From contig NZ_JAHSTU010000007.1 in the NCBI RefSeq assembly GCF_019145495.1, positions 124,001 to 188,000 of the forward strand: a stretch of 64,000 bases of DNA, given 5' to 3'. How positions within the stretch are numbered: the stretch's first letter is position 1; every line of letters starts with the position of its first letter. Below the pieces are notes generated by a model that saw nothing but the letters and a program-made list of their open reading frames with translations, was not told the DNA's origin and did not search any database. Positions 26,282 through 36,128 of the stretch are shown here, piece after piece. A program made the position numbers and the translations under genes. This DNA is from Pseudomonas azerbaijanoccidentalis. Its GTDB lineage: Bacteria; Pseudomonadota; Gammaproteobacteria; Pseudomonadales; Pseudomonadaceae.

Positions 26282-29134
26282 ATGACCCAGATTACCCTGA
26301 CCACCGCCAACGAATTCATCGCCCGTCACATCGGCCCGCGCGCCGGTGACGAGCAAGCCATGCTCAACAGCCTCGGCTTCGATTCCCTGGAAGCGCTGAG
26401 CGCCAGCGTGATTCCGGACAGCATCAAGGGCACCAGCGTACTGGGCCTGGAAGACGGTCTAAGCGAAGCCGATGCCCTGGCCTTGATCAAATCCATCGCC
26501 GGCAAAAACCAGCTGTTCAAGACCTTCATTGGCCAGGGTTACTACGGCACCCACACGCCGTCGCCGATCCTGCGTAACCTGCTGGAAAACCCGGCCTGGT
26601 ACACCGCTTACACCCCGTACCAACCAGAAATTTCCCAGGGCCGTCTCGAAGCGCTGCTGAATTTCCAGACCCTGATCAGCGACCTCACCGGCCTGCCGAT
26701 CGCCAACGCCTCGCTGCTCGACGAAGCCACCGCCGCTGCCGAAGCCATGACCTTCTGCAAACGTCTGAGCAAGAACAAAGGCAGCCACCAGTTCTTCGCC
26801 TCCGTGCATTGCCACCCGCAAACCCTTGACGTGCTGCGCACCCGTGCCGAGCCGCTGGGCATCGACGTAGTCGTCGGCGACGAGCGTGAACTGAGCGACG
26901 TGACGCCATTTTTCGGCGCCTTGCTGCAATATCCGGCCAGCAACGGTGACGTGTTCGACTACCGCGAACTGACCGAGCGCTTCCACGCTGCGAACGCGCT
27001 GGTGGCCGTGGCCGCTGACCTGCTGGCCCTGACCGTGCTGACCCCGCCGGGCGAGTTCGGCGCCGACGTGGCCATCGGCAGCGCGCAACGCTTCGGCGTG
27101 CCGCTGGGCTTTGGTGGCCCGCACGCGGCTTACTTCTCCACCAAGGATGCGTTCAAGCGCGACATGCCGGGCCGTCTGGTCGGTGTCTCCGTGGACCGTT
27201 TCGGCAAGCCGGCCCTGCGCCTGGCCATGCAGACTCGTGAACAACACATCCGTCGTGAGAAAGCCACGTCCAACATCTGCACCGCGCAAGTATTGCTGGC
27301 CAACATCGCCAGCATGTACGCCGTGTACCACGGCCCTAAAGGCCTGACGCAGATTGCCAACCGCGTGCATCACCTGACCGCGATCCTCGCCAAGGGCTTG
27401 ACTGCACTGGGCCTGAACGTCGAACAGGAAAACTTCTTCGACACCCTGACCGTGGCCACCGGTGCCGACACCGCCAAGCTGCACGAACAGGCACGCGCCC
27501 GGCAGATCAACCTGCGCGTAGTCGACACAGAGCGTCTGGGCCTGTCCCTCGACGAAACCAGCACCCAGGCCGACGTTGAAACCCTGTGGGCCTTGCTGGC
27601 CAACGGCAAGACCCTGCCGGATTTCGCAGCGCTGGCTACCAGCGTTGAAAGCACCATCCCTGCCGCACTGGTACGCCAGTCGCCAATCCTCAGCCACCCG
27701 GTGTTCAACCGTTATCACTCGGAAACCGAGCTGATGCGCTACCTGCGCAAGCTGGCGGACAAGGACCTGGCGCTGGACCGCACCATGATCCCGCTGGGCT
27801 CGTGCACCATGAAACTCAACGCCGCCAGCGAAATGATCCCGGTCACCTGGGCTGAGTTCGGTGCCCTGCACCCGTTCGCCCCGGCCGAGCAAAGCGCCGG
27901 TTACCAGCAACTGACCGACGAACTGGAAGCGATGCTCTGCGCCGCCACCGGTTACGACTCGATCTCGCTGCAACCGAACGCCGGCTCCCAAGGTGAATAC
28001 GCCGGTCTGTTGGCGATTCGTGCCTACCACCAGAGCCGTGGCGAAGACCGTCGCGACATCTGCCTGATCCCGTCGTCGGCCCACGGCACCAACCCGGCTA
28101 CCGCTCAAATGGCTGGCATGCGCGTTGTCGTCACCGCTTGCGACGCCCGTGGCAACGTTGATATCGAAGACCTGCGCGCCAAGGCCATCGAGCACCGCGA
28201 ACACCTCGCCGCGCTGATGATCACCTACCCGTCGACCCACGGCGTGTTCGAAGAAGGCATCCGCGAAATCTGCGGCATCGTTCATGACAATGGCGGCCAG
28301 GTGTACATCGATGGCGCCAACATGAACGCCATGGTCGGCCTCTGCGCGCCGGGCAAGTTCGGCGGCGACGTGTCGCACCTGAACCTGCACAAAACCTTCT
28401 GCATCCCGCATGGCGGTGGCGGCCCGGGCGTTGGCCCGATCGGCGTGAAATCGCACCTGACGCCGTTCCTCCCTGGCCACGCCCAGATGGAGCGCAAGGA
28501 AGGCGCGGTCTGCGCAGCACCGTTCGGCAGCGCAAGCATTCTGCCGATCACCTGGATGTACATTCGCATGATGGGTGGCGCAGGCTTGAAGCGCGCTTCG
28601 CAGCTGGCAATCCTCAACGCCAACTACATTTCCCGTCGTCTGGAAGAGCACTACCCAGTGCTGTACACCGGCAGCAACGGCCTGGTGGCGCACGAATGCA
28701 TCCTCGACCTGCGTCCGCTGAAAGACAGCAGCGGCATCAGCGTCGATGACGTGGCCAAGCGCCTGATCGACTTCGGTTTCCACGCCCCGACCATGTCGTT
28801 CCCGGTCGCCGGCACGCTGATGATCGAGCCGACCGAAAGCGAATCCAAGGAAGAACTCGACCGTTTCTGCGACGCCATGATCCGCATCCGCGAAGAAATC
28901 CGCGCAGTGGAAAACGGCACGCTGGACAAGGACGACAACCCACTGAAAAACGCTCCGCATACGGCCGCTGAGCTGGTGGGCGAGTGGTCGCACCCGTACA
29001 GCCGCGAGCAAGCCGTTTACCCGGTTGCCTCGCTGATCGAAGGCAAGTACTGGCCACCGGTCGGTCGCGTCGACAACGTCTTCGGCGATCGCAACCTGGT
29101 TTGCGCCTGCCCGTCGATCGAAAGCTACGCTTAA
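26282..29134 (+). CDS. gcvP: Glycine dehydrogenase (decarboxylating), P protein
   Basis: PLP enzyme of 950 residues, the fused P protein that decarboxylates glycine and loads the aminomethyl group on lipoyl-GcvH. The PLP lysine is K704 in LNLHKTFCIPHGGGGPG. The C-terminal half begins around LDRTMIPLGSCTMKLN, and the glycine-rich loop follows the lysine. GAGGAG precedes the start. Length is typical for the single-chain bacterial form. Confidence 0.98.
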   Translation: MTQITLTTANEFIARHIGPRAGDEQAMLNSLGFDSLEALSASVIPDSIKGTSVLGLEDGLSEADALALIKSIAGKNQLFKTFIGQGYYGTHTPSPILRNLLENPAWYTAYTPYQPEISQGRLEALLNFQTLISDLTGLPIANASLLDEATAAAEAMTFCKRLSKNKGSHQFFASVHCHPQTLDVLRTRAEPLGIDVVVGDERELSDVTPFFGALLQYPASNGDVFDYRELTERFHAANALVAVAADLLALTVLTPPGEFGADVAIGSAQRFGVPLGFGGPHAAYFSTKDAFKRDMPGRLVGVSVDRFGKPALRLAMQTREQHIRREKATSNICTAQVLLANIASMYAVYHGPKGLTQIANRVHHLTAILAKGLTALGLNVEQENFFDTLTVATGADTAKLHEQARARQINLRVVDTERLGLSLDETSTQADVETLWALLANGKTLPDFAALATSVESTIPAALVRQSPILSHPVFNRYHSETELMRYLRKLADKDLALDRTMIPLGSCTMKLNAASEMIPVTWAEFGALHPFAPAEQSAGYQQLTDELEAMLCAATGYDSISLQPNAGSQGEYAGLLAIRAYHQSRGEDRRDICLIPSSAHGTNPATAQMAGMRVVVTACDARGNVDIEDLRAKAIEHREHLAALMITYPSTHGVFEEGIREICGIVHDNGGQVYIDGANMNAMVGLCAPGKFGGDVSHLNLHKTFCIPHGGGGPGVGPIGVKSHLTPFLPGHAQMERKEGAVCAAPFGSASILPITWMYIRMMGGAGLKRASQLAILNANYISRRLEEHYPVLYTGSNGLVAHECILDLRPLKDSSGISVDDVAKRLIDFGFHAPTMSFPVAGTLMIEPTESESKEELDRFCDAMIRIREEIRAVENGTLDKDDNPLKNAPHTAAELVGEWSHPYSREQAVYPVASLIEGKYWPPVGRVDNVFGDRNLVCACPSIESYA

Positions 29135-29187
29135 ACGAATGAGGGGGCGGTTTTACTCGCCCCCACTTTCCAGAACACCACCTCCCC

Positions 29188-29271
29188 CTGTAGGAGCTGC
29201 CGCAGGCTGCGATCTTTTGATCTTCATCAAAAGCAAGATCAAAAGATCGCAGCCTGCGGCAACTCCTACAG
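29188..29271. repeat. REP doublet, family A, tail-to-tail, within the gcv operon
   Basis: CTGTAGGAGCTGCCGCAGGC...GATCTTTTGATC and inverted copy ending GGCAACTCCTACAG. It occupies the gcvP-sdaA junction where glyA lies in P. aeruginosa. Confidence 0.9.
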
Positions 29272-29300
29272 GGCGCATCTCCCGTGATAGTTACGCCTAT

Positions 29301-29308
29301 AACAAGAA
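29301..29308 (+). promoter_or_regulatory. Hfq/Crc-type A-rich motif before sdaA
   Basis: AACAAGAA fits the CA motif AANAANAA bound by Hfq with Crc. It abuts the ribosome site CGGAG, 16 bases before the ATG, a place suited to translational repression. Confidence 0.5.
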
Positions 29309-29323
29309 ACCGGAGAACAACTC

Positions 29324-30700
<1,377 letters not shown>

Positions 30701-30736
30701 TGCGCGCTCATCTGCACCCTTCTTCAGGAGCTGAAT

Positions 30737-31861
30737 ATGTCCACCGAACAACTGTTGAAAACCCCGTTGCACGCCCTGCACATCGAACTCGGCGCGCGCA
30801 TGGTGCCGTTCGCCGGCTACGACATGCCTGTGCAATACCCGCTGGGCGTGATGAAAGAACACCAGCACACCCGCGACCAGGCTGGCCTGTTCGATGTGTC
30901 GCACATGGGCCAGATTCGCCTGACCGGCGCCAATGCCGCCAAGGCCCTGGAAACCCTGGTGCCGGTGGACATCATCGACCTGCCCGTGGGCATGCAGCGC
31001 TATGCCATGTTCACCAACGAAACCGGCGGCATCCTCGACGACCTGATGGTTGCCAACCTGGGTAACGACGAGCTGTTCCTGGTGGTCAACGCTGCCTGCA
31101 AGGATCAAGACCTGGCGCACCTGCGCAAGCACATTGGCGAGCAGTGCAGCATCGAGCCGCTGTTCGAAGAACGCGCCTTGCTCGCCCTGCAAGGCCCGGC
31201 GGCAGTCACGGTACTGGCACGCCTGGCACCCGAAGTGGCCAAGATGACTTTCATGCAGTTCGCTCAAGTCAAACTGCTGGGCGTGGACTGTTTTGTCAGC
31301 CGCTCGGGTTACACCGGTGAGGACGGTTTCGAAATCTCCGTACCGGCCGCCAATGCCGAAGCCCTCGCCCGCGCCCTGCTGGCAGAACCGGAAGTGGCAG
31401 CCATCGGCCTCGGCGCGCGCGACTCCCTGCGCCTGGAAGCCGGCCTGTGCTTGTACGGCCACGACATGAACACCGACACCACGCCGATCGAAGCCAGCCT
31501 GTTGTGGGCCATCTCCAAGCCGCGCCGGGCGGATGGCGCACGTGCTGGCGGCTTCCCGGGCGCTGAAAACGTATTCGCCCAGCAACAAGGCGGTGTCAGC
31601 CGCAAACGCGTGGGTCTGCTGCCACAAGAACGCACCCCGGTGCGCGAAGGGGCAGAGATCGTCAACGAAGCCGGCGAAATCATCGGCAGCGTCTGCAGCG
31701 GTGGTTTCGGGCCGACGTTGGGTGGTCCGCTGGCCATGGGTTACGTCGATAGCGCTTATATCGCTATCGATACCCCGGTGTGGGCGATTGTCCGTGGGAA
31801 AAAGGTGCCTTTGCTTGTAAGCAAAATGCCATTTGTTCCGCAACGCTACTATCGCGGCTGA
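30737..31861 (+). CDS. gcvT: Aminomethyltransferase, T protein
   Basis: Glycine cleavage T protein of 374 residues, transferring the C1 unit from aminomethyl-GcvH to tetrahydrofolate. Visible motifs are PFAGYDMPVQYPLGVMKEH, FDVSHMGQI and SRSGYTGEDGFEI. CAGGAG precedes the start and it follows sdaA after 36 bases. With gcvH and gcvP it completes the specific parts of the system; the shared L protein (dihydrolipoamide dehydrogenase) is not in the window. Confidence 0.97.
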   Translation: MSTEQLLKTPLHALHIELGARMVPFAGYDMPVQYPLGVMKEHQHTRDQAGLFDVSHMGQIRLTGANAAKALETLVPVDIIDLPVGMQRYAMFTNETGGILDDLMVANLGNDELFLVVNAACKDQDLAHLRKHIGEQCSIEPLFEERALLALQGPAAVTVLARLAPEVAKMTFMQFAQVKLLGVDCFVSRSGYTGEDGFEISVPAANAEALARALLAEPEVAAIGLGARDSLRLEAGLCLYGHDMNTDTTPIEASLLWAISKPRRADGARAGGFPGAENVFAQQQGGVSRKRVGLLPQERTPVREGAEIVNEAGEIIGSVCSGGFGPTLGGPLAMGYVDSAYIAIDTPVWAIVRGKKVPLLVSKMPFVPQRYYRG

Positions 31862-31882
31862 TTGACTGTTCCTATAAGTAAC

Positions 31883-31922
31883 GCAGTTGCGTTTACAACG
31901 CACTAATGTGTAACGCAACTGC
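31883..31922. repeat. Inverted repeat after gcvT
   Basis: GCAGTTGCGTTTACA and TGTAACGCAACTGC form a stem of about 14 pairs with one bulge around an 11-base loop, 22 bases past the gcvT stop. No T-run follows. It could be an attenuator, a processing site or a protein-binding palindrome. Confidence 0.75.
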
Positions 31923-32071
31923 CATAAAATAGTGCATCGTTTGGCTGTAAGCTTCGATTATGAACTTTGCTTATAACGATCGAAAACAATTGAACAGCGC
32001 TATCGCATAAGCCAGCACTAGTTGGCATATCAAGCACACCAACGTGAGCAAATACGGGCCTTTCACAGGGC

Positions 32072-32101
32072 TTGTTTTTTCTCCCGTAGTTGGCGTAGAG
32101 T
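32072..32101 (+). promoter_or_regulatory. Putative promoter of the cold-shock gene
   Basis: TTGTTT and TAGAGT are 18 bases apart. A start near 32108 gives a leader of about 157 bases, the size typical of cspA-type thermosensing leaders. The rest of the 403-base gap between gcvT and the csp gene shows no reading frame I trust. Confidence 0.5.
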
Positions 32102-32264
32102 TTGTTCACTGTGTTTGCATGGGTCGCTTGGAATCGTGACCTGGGCAGTAGCCTACAAGTTAGCTACATCCCGTTCGACGTCTTCTTACTCTCCTGCAAC
32201 CAGCCCCAGTTCTCTTTCATGAGAAGGAGACTGTCATTAATTTTTGCGTCAAAGGAAATAAGAA

Positions 32265-32477
32265 ATGTCCCAACGTCAGAGCGGTACCGTCAAGTGGTTT
32301 AACGACGAGAAAGGTTTTGGTTTTATCACTCCTGAAAGCGGTCCGGATCTGTTCGTGCATTTCCGCGCCATCCAGGGCAACGGCTTCAAGAGCCTGAAAG
32401 AAGGCCAGAAAGTAACTTTCATCGCCGTGCAAGGCCAGAAAGGCATGCAGGCTGACGAAGTACAAGCAGAAGCCTAA
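32265..32477 (+). CDS. cspA: Cold-shock protein (CspA family)
   Basis: Single cold-shock domain of 70 residues, an RNA/ssDNA chaperone. RNP1 is KGFGFI and RNP2 is LFVHF. AAGGAAATAAGAA precedes the ATG and itself contains AATAAGAA, an AANAANAA-type motif. It has a long leader and its own terminator. Which of the several Pseudomonas csp genes it equals (capA, capB, cspA) cannot be settled from this window. Confidence 0.95.
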
Positions 32478-32489
32478 TCTTCTGTAACG

Positions 32490-32524
32490 AAAAAGCCCCT
32501 GATGCTGACATCAGGGGCTTTTTT
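32490..32524 (+). terminator. Terminator of the cold-shock gene
   Basis: AAAAGCCCCTGATG/CATCAGGGGCTTTT stem with a 4-base loop, followed by T-run; strong rho-independent terminator. Confidence 0.93.
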
Positions 32525-32573
32525 GTGCGCGCAAATCCGTAAAATGGCTTTCTTTTTCCGCCGGGAACCTGCC

Positions 32574-33062
32574 ATGCCGAAACACCTGCTTACCCCCCAG
32601 GGCGAATTTCCTGCCGCTGGCCTGGGTCGTCGCCTGGCAGCGATGTTCTATGACTTCCTGCTGTGCACCGCACTGCTGATCGTCACCAGCGGCGTTTACA
32701 AGATGATCCAAATGGCAATCATCGGCGAAGAAAGAATGCGCACCCTGACCGAAGCGGGAGCGCTGGACGGTGATCCTTTGCTTTCCACGGTCCTGCTGTT
32801 TGTGCTGTTTGGTTTCTTCGCCAAGTTCTGGACCTACTCGGGGCAGACCCTGGGCATGCAGGTCTGGTGCATCCGCGTTCAGAATGCCGACGGCTCATCC
32901 ATCAGCCTGTGGCAGGCGCTGCTGCGCTTTGTGGTGTCGATCGCGTCGCTGCTATGCGTTGGGCTGGGATTCTTCTGGTCGCTGTTCGACAAGCAGAAAC
33001 GCAGCTGGCATGACATGTATTCCAATACCCGGCTAGTGCGCATTCCGAAGAAACAAAAGTAA
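32574..33062 (+). CDS. RDD family inner-membrane protein
   Basis: Membrane protein of 162 residues. The RDD hallmark GLGRRLAAMFYDFLLC lies near the N-terminus, with TM segments at about 22-43, 70-90 and 122-145, and the ending FDKQKRSWHDMYSNTRLV is typical. Start chosen at 32574 where similarity begins; the ATG at 32544 is an alternative. Function unknown; some members act in ion exchange or compatible-solute stress. Confidence 0.85.
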   Translation: MPKHLLTPQGEFPAAGLGRRLAAMFYDFLLCTALLIVTSGVYKMIQMAIIGEERMRTLTEAGALDGDPLLSTVLLFVLFGFFAKFWTYSGQTLGMQVWCIRVQNADGSSISLWQALLRFVVSIASLLCVGLGFFWSLFDKQKRSWHDMYSNTRLVRIPKKQK

Positions 33063-33071
33063 CGCCCACAA

Positions 33072-33140
33072 AAAAGATCGCAGCCTTCGGCAGCTCCTAC
33101 ACCAATCCCTGAAGGAGCTGCCGAAGGCTGCGATCTTTTG
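33072..33140. repeat. REP doublet, family A, head-to-head
   Basis: AAAAGATCGCAGCCTTCGG and exact inverted copy with a short centre, between the convergent RDD and nadA genes; probably a bidirectional transcript end. Confidence 0.92.
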
Positions 33141-33150
33141 CTTTTTGCTC

Positions 33151-34209
33151 TTAAGCGTTACCCGCCAGCTTCATCCGCGCCGCCTGGGTGAAATCAAGCA
33201 TGCGCTTCAACGGGCGAATCGCCTGAGGGATCAACGCCGGGTCGACAAAGATCTCGTTCGTCCCTTCCTTCAAGCTCTTCAGCGTGCGCTCAAGCGTGTT
33301 CATCGCCATCCACGGGCAGTGCGCGCAACTGCGGCATGCAGCGCCGTTACCAGCCGTTGGAGCTTCGATGAAGACCTTGTCGGGACACAGCTGCTGCATC
33401 TTGTAGAAAATGCCGCGATCAGTCGCGACGATCAGCGTCTTGTTCGGCAACGACTGTGCAGCGGCAATCAACTGACTGGTCGACCCCACAGCGTCCGCCA
33501 GCTCGATCACCGAGGTCGGCGACTCCGGGTGCACCAGAATCGCTGCATCCGGGTAAAGCGCCTTCATGTCTTCAAGCTGCTTGGACTTGAACTCTTCGTG
33601 AACGATGCAGGCACCGTCCCACAGCAGCATGTCGGCGCCGGTCTGGCGCTGAATGTAGGTACCCAGATGCTTGTCCGGGCCCCAGATAATCGTTTCGCCG
33701 TTGTCCATCAGGCTTTCGACGATTTCCAGTGCGCAACTGGAAGTCACGACCCAGTCCGCCCGGGCTTTGACCGCCGCGGACGTGTTGGCGTAGACCACCA
33801 CCGTACGCTCCGGATGCTGGTCACAGAACGCGGAAAACTCGTCGACCGGACAACCCAGGTCCAGCGAGCACGTCGCTTCCAGGGTTGGCATCAGGATGCG
33901 TTTTTCAGGGGTGAGGATTTTCGCAGTTTCGCCCATGAACCTCACACCGGCGACGACAACGGTCTTAGCCGAGTGATCTCTGCCGAAACGAGCCATCTCC
34001 AGCGAGTCGGAGACACAACCGCCAGTTTCTTCGGCCAGGGCCTGAATGACGGGGTCGCAATAGAAGTGAGCCACCAGCACCGCGTCCTGAGCCTTGAGCT
34101 CGGCGGCGATGGCAGCACGGTAATGGGCTTCCTCTTCGGCGGTCAGCGGCTTGGGCTGCTTGGCGTCGAGGTGAGCTTGAACCAGAAGGCGTTCGGAAAT
34201 CTGCGTCAT
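33151..34209 (-). CDS. nadA: Quinolinate synthase A
   Basis: 4Fe-4S enzyme of 352 residues condensing iminoaspartate with dihydroxyacetone phosphate to quinolinate in de novo NAD synthesis. Cluster cysteines can be placed in CSLDLGCPVD, VVTSSCALEIV and CRSCAHCPWM; AHFYCDP near the N-terminus is conserved. The start at ATG 34209 is chosen because similarity begins at MTQISERLL; a longer frame adds an unlikely leader. Confidence 0.96.
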   Translation of the reverse strand: MTQISERLLVQAHLDAKQPKPLTAEEEAHYRAAIAAELKAQDAVLVAHFYCDPVIQALAEETGGCVSDSLEMARFGRDHSAKTVVVAGVRFMGETAKILTPEKRILMPTLEATCSLDLGCPVDEFSAFCDQHPERTVVVYANTSAAVKARADWVVTSSCALEIVESLMDNGETIIWGPDKHLGTYIQRQTGADMLLWDGACIVHEEFKSKQLEDMKALYPDAAILVHPESPTSVIELADAVGSTSQLIAAAQSLPNKTLIVATDRGIFYKMQQLCPDKVFIEAPTAGNGAACRSCAHCPWMAMNTLERTLKSLKEGTNEIFVDPALIPQAIRPLKRMLDFTQAARMKLAGNA

Positions 34210-34481
34210 GTTCGCAAGACCTGCAGGCGCATTCGCGCGAAAGTCGAGTATACACCCGGCTCCGGACCCTTCTGGGTACCGCCGGGAAAGTGAGTATTCA
34301 TCAGGCACGGACAGCGTTGAAGCTGCGCAAGGCTACAGAATATCCCGTGGATGCAAAAGATGATTCTGACCTGCGTCATGCAGTGCCGCCCAGGGCCTGG
34401 GCAAACACAAATCGCGGGCAAAAAAAAATCCGGAAATCCTCACTTGCGTGGGCCTTCCAGACTTTTAAAACTGCTTGAAAA

Positions 34482-34557
34482 TGGTGGGTCGTGTGGGATT
34501 CGAACCTACGACCAATTGGTTAAAAGCCAACTGCTCTACCAACTGAGCTAACGACCC
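34482..34557 (-). tRNA. tRNA-Lys (anticodon TTT)
   Basis: On the minus strand the 76-base gene begins GGGTCGTTAGCTCAGTTGG and ends with ACGACCC, A and an encoded CCA. Acceptor GGGTCGT/ACGACCC pairs fully, the D-loop and TTCGAATC T-loop are normal, and the anticodon loop CTTTTAA reads lysine codons. Confidence 0.96.
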
Positions 34558-34574
34558 GCTGTGTGGTGGCGCGT

Positions 34575-34602
34575 ATAATACTGATTTTTAAGGACTATTC
34601 AA
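34575..34602 (-). promoter_or_regulatory. Promoter of tRNA-Lys
   Basis: Minus strand TTGAAT, 16 bases, TATTAT, followed by a GC-rich discriminator, as is usual for stable RNA promoters. It lies between queC and the tRNA. Confidence 0.65.
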
Positions 34603-34620
34603 CACCTATTTTGAAATAAA

Positions 34621-35313
34621 TCAAAAATAAGGGGTTGGGTCGCTGATTCCGGCCGCCGCAAAGCCTTCCGCGCGCAGTCGGCAGCTGTCGCATTTACCGC
34701 ACGCACGGCCTTCATCATCGGCCTGATAGCAGGAAACGGTCAGGCCGTAATTGACGCCAAGCTGGGTACCGGCCTGGACGATCTGCGCTTTGCTGAGGTT
34801 TTGCAGTGGCGCCTGAATGCGAAATCCGTTGCCCTCTACACCCGCCTTGGTTGCCAGATTGGCCATGCGCTCGAAAGACTCGATGAACTCGGGACGGCAG
34901 TCCGGGTAGCCGGAGTAGTCCACGGCGTTGACGCCGATAAAGATATCGCGTGCGCCAAGCACTTCAGCCCAGCCCAGCGCGAGGGACAGGAAAACCGTGT
35001 TGCGTGCAGGCACGTAGGTGACGGGAATACCTTCGCCCAACTCTTCCGGAATATCGATGCTGCTGTCGGTCAGTGCCGAGCCGCCCATGCCATTGAAGTT
35101 GAGGCCGATGACCTTGTGTTCGACCACACCCAAATCCCGGGCGACACGTTCGGCGGCGTACAGCTCAGCGTGAGAACGCTGACCGTAGTCGAAGCTCATG
35201 GTGTAGCAGCTGTAGCCTTCAGCGCGAGCCATGGCCACGACGGTTGCCGAGTCCAGGCCACCGGACAGCAGGATGACTGCACGTTTTTCCACGGTGTTCA
35301 GTTGTTCAGTCAT
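34621..35313 (-). CDS. queC: 7-cyano-7-deazaguanine synthase QueC
   Basis: PP-loop enzyme of 230 residues converting 7-carboxy-7-deazaguanine to preQ0, for queuosine in tRNA. The PP-loop ILLSGGLDSATVV is at the N-terminus and the zinc-binding cysteines lie in SCYQADDEGRACGKCDSC. The start at 35313 lies one base after the queE stop (TGAAATG), indicating translational coupling; in-frame ATGs further up lie inside queE. Confidence 0.95.
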   Translation of the reverse strand: MTEQLNTVEKRAVILLSGGLDSATVVAMARAEGYSCYTMSFDYGQRSHAELYAAERVARDLGVVEHKVIGLNFNGMGGSALTDSSIDIPEELGEGIPVTYVPARNTVFLSLALGWAEVLGARDIFIGVNAVDYSGYPDCRPEFIESFERMANLATKAGVEGNGFRIQAPLQNLSKAQIVQAGTQLGVNYGLTVSCYQADDEGRACGKCDSCRLRAEGFAAAGISDPTPYF

Positions 35314-35314
35314 T

Positions 35315-35962
35315 TCAGCGCCCCGGCTCGTCATTCCAAAGATATTTATGCAGCTGCAATTGCAGGCGCACCGGCAGGTTGTCCGCCACCACCCAGTCGG
35401 CCAGATCCCGAGCATTCAGGTCATGATGGCTAGGCGAAAACAGGACTTCGCCAGCACGTTTTTCCAGACCGTACTGGATCAGTTTGGATACCGACCAGTC
35501 ATAGTCTTCGCGCGAACAGATGACAAACTTCACCTGATCATTCGGCGTCAGCAGCTCAATGTTTTCGTAGCGATTGCGGTGCGCTTCCTTCGACCCTGGA
35601 GTCTTCAAGTCGACAACGCGACTGACCCGGGAATCTACCGCCGAGATGTCGATTGAGCCACTGGTTTCCAGTGACACTTCGTAACCGGCGTCGCACAAGC
35701 GCTGAAGCAAGGGGATGGCGTTGGGTTGCGCCAGGGGCTCGCCGCCCGTGACACAGACATAACGCGGACGGAAACCGGCAACCTGCTCGAGGATATCGTC
35801 GAGTGTGCGGATGGTCCCGCCAGTGAAGGCGTAGGCGCTGTCACAGTATTGGCAACGCAGAGGGCAACCGGTCAGGCGCACAAAAACTGTGGGCAGGCCA
35901 GCCGTCCGCGTTTCACCCTGCAACGAGTAAAAAACTTCGGTAATTCTCAATGTGTCTTGCAT
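35315..35962 (-). CDS. queE: 7-carboxy-7-deazaguanine synthase QueE
   Basis: Radical-SAM enzyme of 215 residues acting before QueC in queuosine synthesis. The cluster motif is CPLRCQYC (Cx3Cx2C), with SLQGE before it and VTGGEP after. Start taken at ATG 35962; a GTG nine bases upstream is possible, and neither has a strong ribosome site. The N-terminus MQDTLRITEVFYSLQGE supports the ATG. Confidence 0.94.
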   Translation of the reverse strand: MQDTLRITEVFYSLQGETRTAGLPTVFVRLTGCPLRCQYCDSAYAFTGGTIRTLDDILEQVAGFRPRYVCVTGGEPLAQPNAIPLLQRLCDAGYEVSLETSGSIDISAVDSRVSRVVDLKTPGSKEAHRNRYENIELLTPNDQVKFVICSREDYDWSVSKLIQYGLEKRAGEVLFSPSHHDLNARDLADWVVADNLPVRLQLQLHKYLWNDEPGR

Positions 35963-36080
35963 AGTCGCCACGGGCGTAACAGCTAAACAGGCTGTCCGCC
36001 TCCGTCAGGCACTTCAAGGAACCCCGGCAATGCGCAGATCCCAAAAAGCGTGTTTCATAAAAAGGGCGTGAATTCTAACG

Positions 36081-36106
36081 AAAAAACCCGCGGCAAGCGC
36101 GGGTTT
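36081..36106 (-). terminator. Terminator of the tol-pal operon
   Basis: On the minus strand AAACCCGCG/CGCGGGTTT with a 5-base loop and a T-run, about 25 bases after the cpoB stop. Confidence 0.9.
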
Positions 36107-36128
36107 CTTCGAAACGGTTCAAACTGCC

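Noticed and set aside
26459..29011. 850-codon minus-strand open frame opposite gcvP
   Set aside because: Antisense shadow of a highly conserved enzyme gene with strong codon bias; no recognisable domain.
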